9,734 bases of DNA. It comes from JBAPRR01 sp049281195 (GTDB lineage: Bacteria > Actinomycetota > Acidimicrobiia > Acidimicrobiales > CAVXTF01). The notes under the pieces are model-generated. The model saw only the letters and a program-made list of their open reading frames with translations. It did not search any database and was not told where the DNA came from. The DNA is taken from the NCBI GenBank assembly GCA_049281195.1, contig JBAPRR010000210.1:1-9734 (forward strand), in the 5' to 3' direction. A program made the position numbers and the translations under genes. Positions 1-6,752 of the stretch are shown here, one piece after another (within the stretch, counting starts at the first letter, position 1; the number at the start of each line of letters is the position of its first letter).

Positions 1-1
1 C

Positions 2-1162
2 CCAGCGGGTGAGCTCGTCGGAAAGATCCTCGGCCAGATGGGAGCCGAGGTGGTCAAGATCGAACCACTCGGAGGTTCGCCGACTCGTCACGTGGGGCCG
101 TACAAAAATGGCGAACCCGACATCGAACACAGTTTGTCGTTCTGGTTCTACAACGCCGGAAAGCACAGTGCAGAGCTTGATTACGACGCCGTCGGCTTTG
201 CAGACAGACTGGCTGACTTGACCGCTCAGGCCGATGTTGTGGTTTCCACCCTGCCCTTCCAGCGGTGCCAGGAACTCGGTGTGAGCTACGACACCTTGCT
301 CGAGCACAATCCGCGCCTTTGTATCGTTTCGATCACACCGTTCGGCTTGTCGGGCCCATGGCGCGACTGGGTCTCGTCTGATCTGGTTTCGATGTCCCTA
401 GGGGGCGCGCTGCACAGTTGCGGCTATGACGATCACTCCATCCCCCCGATCCGGCCGGGCGGCGATCAGTCGTTCCACAGCGCCGCGAGCTTCGCACTCA
501 TTTCACTGGGAATTGGGCTCATCGAGAGGGAGGCCTCAGGACTTGGCCAGATCTTCGACCTGTCGATCCACGATTCGGTCGCGGTCCTGCCGGAGCTGGC
601 TAACCCGTTCTGGTTCTATCCGAAGGCGGTGATCCATCGTCAAACTTGCCGTCACGCCCAGCCGAGCCCGACATCGCCGACGGCCTTTTTATGTTCCGAC
701 GGGCGATACGTTTACTTCCTGCTGCGCAACGCGGACAATCGCCAGTGGCGTAAGTGCGTTGAGCTTCTGACCCGGTACAACCTCCAGGTTGATTTGGGAG
801 AGCCTGTCTGGGACGAGTTCGAGTACCGCCGGGACAACTACTGGCATATCCAAGAGGTGCTCGAGGTTTTCTTCTTGTTGAACGATTCGAATCAGATCTA
901 CCGCGAGGCACAGCAGATGGGCCTGCCGATGGGTCGAGTCAACGCCCCGGAAGATCTCCTCGTCGACCCCCACCTCCTCGAGCGCGAATTTTTCGACACG
1001 ATCGAGGATCTCGACGGCGACCCGGCCGTGTACCCGGGGCCGCCGTACAGGGTCACCGGCGTCGAACCCCGGCCGACCACGCGCGCTCCCCGGCTCGATG
1101 AACACAATGCCGAGGTGCTCGAACTGACTCTCCGCGATCCGCTCATCGGGAGTGATGCGTGA
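2..1162 (+). CDS. CaiB/BaiF family (class III) CoA-transferase, 5' end cut by window
   Basis: Class III CoA-transferases move CoA between an acyl-CoA donor and a free acid through an aspartyl-CoA thioester, in the cytoplasm. The frame is open from base 2, and the first residues (AGELVGKILGQMGAEVVKIE) are the usual CaiB pattern just after the N-terminal strand. The true start therefore lies upstream, probably about 20-30 codons; the ATG at 38 is internal. Family marks are TPFGLSGPWRDW, the GG of the following helix and SIHDSVAVL. Its Asp, codon 572-574, aligns with the catalytic Asp169 of formyl-CoA transferase. The 387 visible residues are near the family's full length of about 400. The stop overlaps the next start as GTGA, indicating translational coupling. 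It probably hands CoA to the acid handled by the downstream enzymes; the substrate is unknown. Confidence 0.9.
   Translation, partial: PAGELVGKILGQMGAEVVKIEPLGGSPTRHVGPYKNGEPDIEHSLSFWFYNAGKHSAELDYDAVGFADRLADLTAQADVVVSTLPFQRCQELGVSYDTLLEHNPRLCIVSITPFGLSGPWRDWVSSDLVSMSLGGALHSCGYDDHSIPPIRPGGDQSFHSAASFALISLGIGLIEREASGLGQIFDLSIHDSVAVLPELANPFWFYPKAVIHRQTCRHAQPSPTSPTAFLCSDGRYVYFLLRNADNRQWRKCVELLTRYNLQVDLGEPVWDEFEYRRDNYWHIQEVLEVFFLLNDSNQIYREAQQMGLPMGRVNAPEDLLVDPHLLEREFFDTIEDLDGDPAVYPGPPYRVTGVEPRPTTRAPRLDEHNAEVLELTLRDPLIGSDA
1148..1152 (+). promoter_or_regulatory. Ribosome binding site of the serine hydrolase gene
   Basis: GGGAG lies inside the end of the CoA-transferase gene, six bases before GTG 1159. 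It supports the GTG start and the GTGA stop/start overlap. Confidence 0.6.
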
Positions 1163-2355
1163 GTTTGGCGTCTGTCGTTGACTTGAAATCCGAAGTCTGT
1201 GACCCAGACGACCTGGGTATCGACGCGACAGGTCTCGACGATCTCGCAGAACTGGCCGGGAGATATGTCGACGAAGGGACGCTTCCCTCGTGCCAGCTTT
1301 CTGTTGCCAGGTACGGCCGCCTGGCAATGTCAGCCGCCTTCGGCACCGCGGGTATAACGACTCGCTATCCCACTTTCTCGGCGACGAAACCGATCACCAA
1401 CTCCGCCGTGTGGATGCTCGTGGGAGAAGGTCGGATCTCACCAGAGACGGTCGTGGCTGAGGTCGTACCAGCCTTCGGAACCAACGGTAAAGACGTAATA
1501 ACTCTCGAGCAGGTCGTCTGTCAGACGGCTGGATTCCCCCACGCGCCACTCGACTTTGTCACCGCCCGCGATCGGGCCGCCCGTCTCGACAAGTTCGCCA
1601 AGTGGCGTCTCAACTTCGAACCCGGTACCGCTTCTGAGTACCACCCCACTTCAGCCCACTGGGTCTTGGCGGAGGTGATCGAGAGCATATCGGGCACCGA
1701 CTTCCGCACCTTCGTCAAACAGCGCGTCGTCGATCCGCTCGGCTTGCCAACCCTCTCGCTCGGTGTCCCTCTGGCCGAACAATGTGACATTGCCGACTTG
1801 ATTGAGGTAGGTCGCGGATCGAACGAGTCTTTCGGATCCGGTGAGGTGAGCATCGAGCACATGCTCAATTTCAACGATGCCGGAGTTCGGGCGCTCGGCG
1901 TTCCCGCGGCAGGGGCGATGGCGACTTCTGCCGACATGGCTCTGCTCTATCAGGCGTTCATGCTCGATCCGTACCACTTGTGGCGCCCCGACATCCTCGC
2001 CGATGTCACCACGAATGTGCGCAACACCATGTGGGACCGACTTCTCGATGCTCCGGCGAACCTGACCTTCGGGCTGGTTGTCAACGGCCAGGTCGGAGCG
2101 CGGCGCGGCTTTGGCGAAAGAGCCTCTGCAGCCGCTTTCGGGTGGGGCGGAGCGGGAGGCCAGATGGCTTGGGCCGACCCGCGGACGGGGATCTCCTTCT
2201 GTTTTTTGACCAACGGACTCGATGCGGATCTGGAGCGCGGGAGGGGGAGGGTAAGCGACCTCTCTACGATCGCAGCCGCCTTGGCGGACGTGGGCGTTGC
2301 GAAGGATCGACGGAATAGTGACTCCCGGAAAGGGGATGTTGAAGATGGCAACTAG
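1159..2355 (+). CDS. Beta-lactamase-fold serine hydrolase (family VIII esterase-like)
   Basis: A 398-residue protein of the class C beta-lactamase/penicillin-binding-protein fold. All three active-site motifs are visible: S74-A-T-K77 (nucleophile and general base), Y161-H-P, and W329-G-G in place of the KTG box. The W-G-G form is known from family VIII carboxylesterases such as EstB, so an esterase, thioesterase or lactonase role is more likely than antibiotic resistance. I see no signal peptide, which fits a cytoplasmic enzyme working on a pathway intermediate. GTG 1159 is chosen because it overlaps the previous stop (GTGA) and has GGGAG six bases upstream. The 3' end overlaps the next gene by 11 bp. 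In this operon it might hydrolyse an ester, lactone or acyl-CoA, but the substrate is inference. The C-terminal 30 residues are hydrophilic and look dispensable. Confidence 0.88.
   Translation: MSLASVVDLKSEVCDPDDLGIDATGLDDLAELAGRYVDEGTLPSCQLSVARYGRLAMSAAFGTAGITTRYPTFSATKPITNSAVWMLVGEGRISPETVVAEVVPAFGTNGKDVITLEQVVCQTAGFPHAPLDFVTARDRAARLDKFAKWRLNFEPGTASEYHPTSAHWVLAEVIESISGTDFRTFVKQRVVDPLGLPTLSLGVPLAEQCDIADLIEVGRGSNESFGSGEVSIEHMLNFNDAGVRALGVPAAGAMATSADMALLYQAFMLDPYHLWRPDILADVTTNVRNTMWDRLLDAPANLTFGLVVNGQVGARRGFGERASAAAFGWGGAGGQMAWADPRTGISFCFLTNGLDADLERGRGRVSDLSTIAAALADVGVAKDRRNSDSRKGDVEDGN
2327..2335 (+). promoter_or_regulatory. Ribosome binding site that sets the start of the CMD-like gene
   Basis: GGAAAGGGG lies nine bases before ATG 2345. 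It touches ATG 2336 directly, so that codon is too close. An in-frame ATG at 2297 is also possible but lies deeper in the upstream gene. The site favours 2345. Confidence 0.6.
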
Positions 2356-2935
2356 TCGCGGCCTGCTACCGAAGGCAAGTCGAGAAGAGCTGGACGAGCG
2401 TCAGCAACGGAGACTGGAGCGTTGGTACGACACGGGGTACAAGGACGACAACCTGTTCCTGACCCTGGCGCGCTCGCCCGAACTGATGGATGCCGTCTTC
2501 AAGTTCATCGGCTTTCTGTACGGCGGCTCATCTGTCGAGCCTGATCTGTTCGAACTCGTGCGCATCAAGCTCGCCTGGTCGAACCAGTGCACTCACTGCA
2601 GCTTGGTGCGATCCGAAAGCGTCGTGTGCAAGTGGGACGACGTCGACGCGATGGTCATGAAGCTGGTCGACTACGAAAACTCGGATCTTCCCGATCGTAC
2701 GAAGGCGGCACTTCGTCTCGCCGACAGGATGACCCAGCCGGAGGCGAGACTCGAACAGAGCGACTATGACGATGTCCGCCGGTATTTCAGCGACCAGGAA
2801 ATCCTCGATCTTGGAATGTCGATCGCCTTCTCGACGGGCTTCTCCCGATTTATTGAGGGTTTTGGCATCGTGCCCGATGAATACAAGGAAGGCGCGGCCA
2901 AACCGTGGGAGATGTACGCGCCCTCTGAGAGTTGA
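2345..2935 (+). CDS. AhpD/carboxymuconolactone decarboxylase-like protein with CxxC motif
   Basis: A 196-residue all-helical protein of the AhpD-like/CMD superfamily. Known members are alkylhydroperoxidases (AhpD) and gamma-carboxymuconolactone decarboxylase; many are uncharacterised. The active-site region lies at 70-89: E70, then C82-T-H84-C85. Compared with M. tuberculosis AhpD (Glu118, Cys130, His132, Cys133, His137), the Glu, both Cys and the middle His keep their exact spacing. The last His is Arg here (R89), so peroxidase activity by the AhpD proton relay is doubtful. The redox-active CxxC distinguishes it from true CMD decarboxylases. Start 2345 is chosen from the ribosome site; the longer start at 2297 would add 16 residues. 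The overlap with the hydrolase gene implies coupling. It may act as a thiol-dependent antioxidant or on a pathway intermediate; the role is not known. Confidence 0.85.
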   Translation: MATSRGLLPKASREELDERQQRRLERWYDTGYKDDNLFLTLARSPELMDAVFKFIGFLYGGSSVEPDLFELVRIKLAWSNQCTHCSLVRSESVVCKWDDVDAMVMKLVDYENSDLPDRTKAALRLADRMTQPEARLEQSDYDDVRRYFSDQEILDLGMSIAFSTGFSRFIEGFGIVPDEYKEGAAKPWEMYAPSES

Positions 2936-2978
2936 TGGGCCTCGCGGTTTACCTCGACGAACAGGTTGGTGCTGACGG

Positions 2979-3848
2979 GTGACGGATTCTCAGATGCGAC
3001 CGGGGGCCAACTGGTCGCCGGCTCATGAGTACGAGGACATCTGCTACGAGCTGGGTCCTGTCCGGGTCGGTGAGGGCAAGGTCAATATCGCTAAGGTGTC
3101 GATAAACAGACCCCAGGTACTCAATGCTTTCCGTCCTACGACGGAAGTCGAGCTTGCAGACGCCTTCACCAGGGCGCGAGACGACACGACCGTCGGGGCA
3201 ATCATCCTCACGGGCAAAGGAGACCGCGCATTTTGCGTCGGCGGCGATCAGTCGGTTCGGACCGACGACGGTTACGCCGACGAATCGTCGGGCGGAACCG
3301 GACGTTTTCGGATGACCGACTTCCATGTGCAGCTTCGACGGACTCCAAAGCCCGTCGTGGCGATGGTCGCGGGATACGCCGTCGGCGGAGGGCAAGTGCT
3401 GCAGGCGATCGCAGACATCTCGATCGCGGCCGACAACGCAGTCTTCGGTCAGGTCGGACCAAAGGTGGGCTCTTTCGACGGCGGCTACGGGGTCTCGATG
3501 CTGTCGCGGTTGATCGGCCCTAAGAAGGCGAAAGAGATGTGGTTCCTCTGCCGGCGCTACAACGCAACCGAAGCCCTTTCGATGGGTCTCGTCAACGCTG
3601 TGTACCCACTACAGGAGCTCGAGGAGCAGACGGTCTCGTGGTGCTCGGACATGTTCGACCTGTCTCCTTACGCGCTGCGACTTCTGAAGTCGTGTTTCAA
3701 CGCCGACGAGGACGGCATGGCCGGCGTCCAACAACTCGCTCACGACACGGCTCAGCTCTTCTACGGCTCGGAGGAGGCCAAGTACGGACGTGATGAGTTC
3801 GAGGCGAAGCGGAAGCCCGATTACTCGAGGTTCCCACACCGGCCGTGA
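2979..3848 (+). CDS. Crotonase-family enzyme, MenB/BadI-like (naphthoyl-CoA synthase or ring-opening hydrolase type)
   Basis: A 289-residue crotonase that resembles MenB (1,4-dihydroxy-2-naphthoyl-CoA synthase) along its whole length. Visible marks are NRPQVLNAFRP (43-53), FCVGGDQ (85-91, oxyanion hole), Y99, AVGGGQ (134-139), GQVGPKVGSFDGGYG (157-171, with S165 and D167), Y262 in LFY and the KRKPDYSRF tail. G160 marks the bicarbonate-using E. coli type; mycobacterial MenB has Asp there. As I recall it, BadI (2-ketocyclohexanecarboxyl-CoA hydrolase, the reverse Dieckmann chemistry) shares AFCxGGDQS and FGQVGPK. No other men genes are nearby, and the neighbours are acid-activating enzymes, so a C-C bond-cleaving catabolic role is favoured over menaquinone synthesis. 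This is inference. GTG 2979 has no strong ribosome site; ATG 2994, preceded by GGGTGA, is an alternative and would drop five residues. Confidence 0.88.
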   Translation: MTDSQMRPGANWSPAHEYEDICYELGPVRVGEGKVNIAKVSINRPQVLNAFRPTTEVELADAFTRARDDTTVGAIILTGKGDRAFCVGGDQSVRTDDGYADESSGGTGRFRMTDFHVQLRRTPKPVVAMVAGYAVGGGQVLQAIADISIAADNAVFGQVGPKVGSFDGGYGVSMLSRLIGPKKAKEMWFLCRRYNATEALSMGLVNAVYPLQELEEQTVSWCSDMFDLSPYALRLLKSCFNADEDGMAGVQQLAHDTAQLFYGSEEAKYGRDEFEAKRKPDYSRFPHRP

Positions 3849-3879
3849 GTGAACCCTCCGGCAGATTCGAGGCCGGCAA

Positions 3880-5523
3880 ATGAAGACGGTGCCGTCTTTC
3901 GAGCCGATCATGTCCTCCCGATCGGATTGGACCCTGGCAGCGGTAATCAGGACTCGCGCCGTCACCGACGCTGACTCGGTTTTCTTGAGAGTGCCTGATG
4001 ACGGGGTTCATCTGACCTTTTCAGATACGTATGACAAGGCTCGCCGTCTGGCCCACGGGTTCATGTCCCTCGGTGCGCAGCCCGGGGATCGGGTTGCCAT
4101 CATGGCTGCTAATTCCGCCGACTACGTCCTCGCATGGTTCGCGGCTTCGCTCGCAGGTCTGGTTGAGGTTCCGATCAACACCGCCTACAGCGGACGATTT
4201 CTCGAACATCAGTTGCGCAAGGTACAGCCGCGTTTGGCGGTGATCGATCCCACCTACGCCGAAGTGATCACGGCATGTGAACCTGATGCGCGCTCCTCGA
4301 TAGAGCACATCAGAGTGATCGCTGGAGAGGGTGCGCAGGGGGCGTGCAAGCTGGTGAACAAGGCCGGCATCCCAGCGCGCTTGCTCAACTACGAGGACGA
4401 ACTGCTGGCTGAAGAAGATATCGTCGTCGGCAAGCCTCGGGATGTCGGCGCGATCTTCTTCACTTCGGGCACGACCGGCCTCAGCAAAGGCGTCATGATG
4501 CCCAACGCCCAGACTCACATGTTCGCCGAATTGTGGAGAGCCTTTCCTCGTCTGTCGAAAAGCGACGTATGCGCCACGTCGCTTCCGCTGTTTCATGCAA
4601 ACGCCCAATTCATGACCGTCTACCCAGCGTTGCTCGCGGGCTGCACGGTGGTACTCGACCGTCGCTTCTCGGCTTCGCGCTGGGCGGACAAGATGAGGGA
4701 ATACGGCGCCACCGTGACCAACTTCCTGGGGGTGATGATGGAGTTCGTCTGGAAGCAGCCCGCCCAGCCGAGCGACTCTGACAACAGTCTTCGGTGCATA
4801 GTCGCCGCCCCGACGCCACATGGCATCGAGGCCGCCTTCTGTCGCCGCTTCGGGGTAGAGGCGGTAGTAGAGGGCTTCGGGTCCACGGAGACGTGTTCTC
4901 CGATCGCGAGTCCGTATGGTGAGCCGCGCCCGGCAGGCAGTTGTGGCCTGCTGATCGATCAATTTTTTGAGGTTCAACTGGCAGACACCGAATCCGGCGA
5001 GGAGGTCGGGATCGACAGGGTCGGGGAACTCTGTGTCCGACCCAAATTTCCGTGGACATGCTCGCTCGGGTATTACGGCGACGAGGCCAAAACGCTCGAT
5101 GTCTTCTCCAACCTCTGGTGGCACAGCGGCGACGCGATGCGTCGCGACTCCGGCGGTTGGTTCTATTTCGAGGGTCGCATGAACGATGCCATCCGCCGCA
5201 AGGGCGAGAATATCTCCGCCTTCGAGGTGGAACAGCCTATTTCAGAGCACCCTGCCGTCCACGAGTGCGCTGTCGTCGGCGTGCCGGCCGGTGCAGAAGC
5301 AGGCGAGGATGAGGTCATGGTCTTTGTGGTGGCTCGAACCGGGGCCACGCTGACGCCTGAAGAAATCTGGGCATGGTGTGCTGAGCGGATGCCGGCGTTC
5401 GCTGTTCCCCGTTACGTACGGCTAATTGAGCAACTGCCGAAGACTTCGACTGAAAAGGTGCAGAAGGCGGCGCTACGCGAGTTTGGGGTTGATGCCGTCA
5501 CGGCAGACAGATTCGGAACGTGA
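3880..5523 (+). CDS. AMP-forming acyl-CoA ligase (ANL superfamily, CaiC-like)
   Basis: Activates a carboxylic acid to its CoA thioester through an acyl-AMP, using ATP. At 547 residues it has the normal ANL length. The core motifs are in order: FTSGTTGLSKG phosphate loop (194-204), GFGSTE (332-337, adenine/carboxylate region), W-H-S-G-D418 (ribose-binding Asp), the hinge GRMNDAIRRKGENIS (432-446) and catalytic Lys526 in PKTSTEKVQK. The RRKGENISAFEVE form resembles crotonobetaine/carnitine-CoA ligase CaiC and related acyl-CoA ligases more than FadD or MenE. No signal or membrane segment is seen. It starts 31 bp after the crotonase gene at ATG 3880. The upstream GAGGCCGG is only a weak ribosome site, and ATG 3910 is an alternative start. 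It probably makes the CoA substrate used by the crotonase and CoA-transferase next to it. Substrate unknown. Confidence 0.92.
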   Translation: MKTVPSFEPIMSSRSDWTLAAVIRTRAVTDADSVFLRVPDDGVHLTFSDTYDKARRLAHGFMSLGAQPGDRVAIMAANSADYVLAWFAASLAGLVEVPINTAYSGRFLEHQLRKVQPRLAVIDPTYAEVITACEPDARSSIEHIRVIAGEGAQGACKLVNKAGIPARLLNYEDELLAEEDIVVGKPRDVGAIFFTSGTTGLSKGVMMPNAQTHMFAELWRAFPRLSKSDVCATSLPLFHANAQFMTVYPALLAGCTVVLDRRFSASRWADKMREYGATVTNFLGVMMEFVWKQPAQPSDSDNSLRCIVAAPTPHGIEAAFCRRFGVEAVVEGFGSTETCSPIASPYGEPRPAGSCGLLIDQFFEVQLADTESGEEVGIDRVGELCVRPKFPWTCSLGYYGDEAKTLDVFSNLWWHSGDAMRRDSGGWFYFEGRMNDAIRRKGENISAFEVEQPISEHPAVHECAVVGVPAGAEAGEDEVMVFVVARTGATLTPEEIWAWCAERMPAFAVPRYVRLIEQLPKTSTEKVQKAALREFGVDAVTADRFGT

Positions 5524-5589
5524 GGCGACTCGCGGCGCTTTGGCCCGAGGCTGGCGGATCCCAACCTGCTACGGTCGATCTCACTTAAG

Positions 5590-6246
5590 GTGCTACCAAC
5601 ATGCGGAGCGATCGGTCCATTGGTTGATCCCAAGCTTGATGTACTTCCAGAGAATGTCGCGCGCGACAAGCTCAAGAAAGAGGTCGTTGAGGCTGCACGA
5701 CGAGTATTCATGAAACACGGAAAGAACGGCGCACGTACGAGCCGGATTGCCGAGGAAGCGCAGATCAAGGAATCGACACTTTGGACTTTGTTCTCCTCCA
5801 AGGAAGAGATCTTCAGCGCGGCCGTCTTCGATGAGCTCGAACGCCATCTAACAGCGACATTCGAGCGGTACGCAGCTGTCGCGAGTAGCGAGAATCCTGA
5901 CTGGTACGCCGCCTTGCTCGAAGCCGAGGTCGCGGGGCTGGAGATGATGCAGGAATGGGTTGTGCTCCTCGGTGTAGCAATCTTTTCCGAGCCGGACCTC
6001 GGCAAAGTCTATTACCAGACCCGCCTCGTGCCTTTGTTCGAGCAGCTGAATCGCAACCTAAATACAGTTCTGCCGAAGCCACGTGGCGATCGTGAGGCCT
6101 GGTATGACCTACTTATCTCGTGGGGAATGCTCTTCGGCATCGGGGTGACGAGCCGAGTCGCTCACGAATCAGAGCAGGACCGCGTCGAGATCGCCGAAAG
6201 CCTCGCGCGCCAGCGCTATCGCTTCCGCTTCTCTCCCAAGTCCTGA
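5590..6246 (+). CDS. TetR/AcrR family transcriptional regulator
   Basis: A DNA-binding repressor-type protein of up to 218 residues. The N-terminal helix-turn-helix is clear: AARRVFMKHG, then TSRIAEEAQIKESTLWTLF and SSKEEIF (about residues 35-75, counted from GTG 5590). The usual Tyr of the recognition helix (tlYrhF) is Trp here. The C-terminal ligand domain is variable, as expected, and does not identify the inducer. The start is uncertain. GTG 5590 gives the longest form but has no good ribosome site. TTG 5620 has GGAG twelve bases before it and still keeps the whole DNA-binding domain. It follows the ligase gene by 66 bp on the same strand, so it is probably the local regulator of this acyl-CoA gene set, perhaps sensing a CoA thioester. 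The operator is likely upstream of the operon, outside the window. Confidence 0.9.
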   Translation: MLPTCGAIGPLVDPKLDVLPENVARDKLKKEVVEAARRVFMKHGKNGARTSRIAEEAQIKESTLWTLFSSKEEIFSAAVFDELERHLTATFERYAAVASSENPDWYAALLEAEVAGLEMMQEWVVLLGVAIFSEPDLGKVYYQTRLVPLFEQLNRNLNTVLPKPRGDREAWYDLLISWGMLFGIGVTSRVAHESEQDRVEIAESLARQRYRFRFSPKS

Positions 6247-6257
6247 CTTTGTCGTAT

Positions 6258-6298
6258 CGGCCGATCGGGAGAGCTTGTCTTGGTGTCGCGATCGGCCG
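6258..6298. repeat. Perfect 10-bp inverted repeat just after the TetR gene
   Basis: CGGCCGATCG at 6258-6267 is matched exactly by its complement CGATCGGCCG at 6289-6298, with a 21-base loop. The left copy also lies inside the palindrome ATCGGCCGAT (6256-6265), and ATCGGCCG recurs in direct orientation at 6291. It starts 11 bases after the TetR stop. It could be a transcript-end stem without a T tract, or a pair of palindromic regulator sites. It also overlaps the decayed PhyH-like sequence, so it may mean nothing. Confidence 0.5.
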
Positions 6299-6632
6299 GT
6301 TTCCGGGGAGGCTCAAGTGGAATCCAACCTCCTTCAAGAAAAGGACGCATCGCGGAGCACGGTAGTCAGGAGTCTGTGCACCGACAACTCGTTGCTCAGC
6401 CGCGGCCAATCTCCGCGGGCTGAAGACGCTCGTTCTCGTCTCCTAGCTCCTCGCCTGTCCATGCCGCGGCGCCGGATGCGAGATGCAGGCCGGTCGAGGC
6501 AAGTATTTCCTCTACTCCGTGGCGAGCTGACTCGATCCCCGAGCCATCAATGACGTTACGAAGGAAAAGATAGCCATCTCGATCGAACGACTCGTCGAGA
6601 GCTCCTGGGTCGGCAGAAACTGGTGGAGCAGT
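6277..6632 (-). pseudogene. Remnant of a phytanoyl-CoA dioxygenase (PhyH)-like gene
   Basis: No intact gene covers this stretch, but the minus strand reads as the N-terminal half of a PhyH-type Fe(II)/2-oxoglutarate dioxygenase broken into frames. Frame one, from 6632 to the stop at 6396, gives ALDESFDRDGYLFLRNVIDG and then ARHGVEEILASTGLHL, the standard opening of this family. A second frame, down to the stop at 6334, gives LSNELSVHRLLTTVLRDA. A third gives LKEVGFHLSLPGNRPIATP (from 6337). It is followed, in the second frame again, by HQD at 6285-6277, the place where the family has its iron-binding HxD. Order and spacing match the family. No start codon is visible: the first frame is closed upstream by TGA at 6635-6633. 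The C-terminal half, with the second His and Arg, is missing because the TetR gene begins to overlap there. At least two frameshifts plus truncation argue for an old dead gene. Read by eye; no alignment was run. Confidence 0.68.
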
Positions 6633-6752
6633 TCAGAATGCCTTGTTTGTTTTTATGTCCAATATTCCCGTGAGCCTGAGGTGAGAGCGCTCCAGGCTTC
6701 TTCTATCCCCGGCTCGATCCCCGCTGGACCCATTGGCCCCATGCCCGGGCTT
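6633..6752. other. Intergenic spacer between the PhyH remnant and the VOC gene
   Basis: No convincing coding sequence, promoter or terminator with a T tract is seen here. A short stem, GCCCGG (6743-6748) with CCGGGC (6760-6765), straddles the VOC stop codon. It could weakly mark the end of the minus-strand transcript, but there is no run of T after it. Confidence 0.4.

Noticed and set aside
38..40. ATG at 38 as the start of the CoA-transferase
   Set aside because: The frame is open to base 2 and the residues before this Met match the family, so the real start is upstream of the window.
2297..2344. Longer start (ATG 2297) for the CMD-like gene
   Set aside because: GGAAAGGGG sits nine bases before ATG 2345, and the extra 16 residues do not look like the family N-terminus.
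2979..5523. MenB plus MenE pair of a menaquinone operon
   Set aside because: The ligase is 547 residues with a CaiC-like hinge, longer than typical MenE, and no other men gene is present. Kept only as a minor alternative.
5556..5630. Imperfect inverted repeat GGATCCCAACC and GGTTGATCC as a TetR operator
   Set aside because: It has a two-base gap and 55 bases between the arms, and the right arm is inside the TetR coding region. Likely chance.
6113..6409. A minus-strand gene of 98 codons over the TetR end and spacer
   Set aside because: Its first half is one frame of the PhyH-like remnant and its second half is antisense to the TetR gene; it is not a gene.
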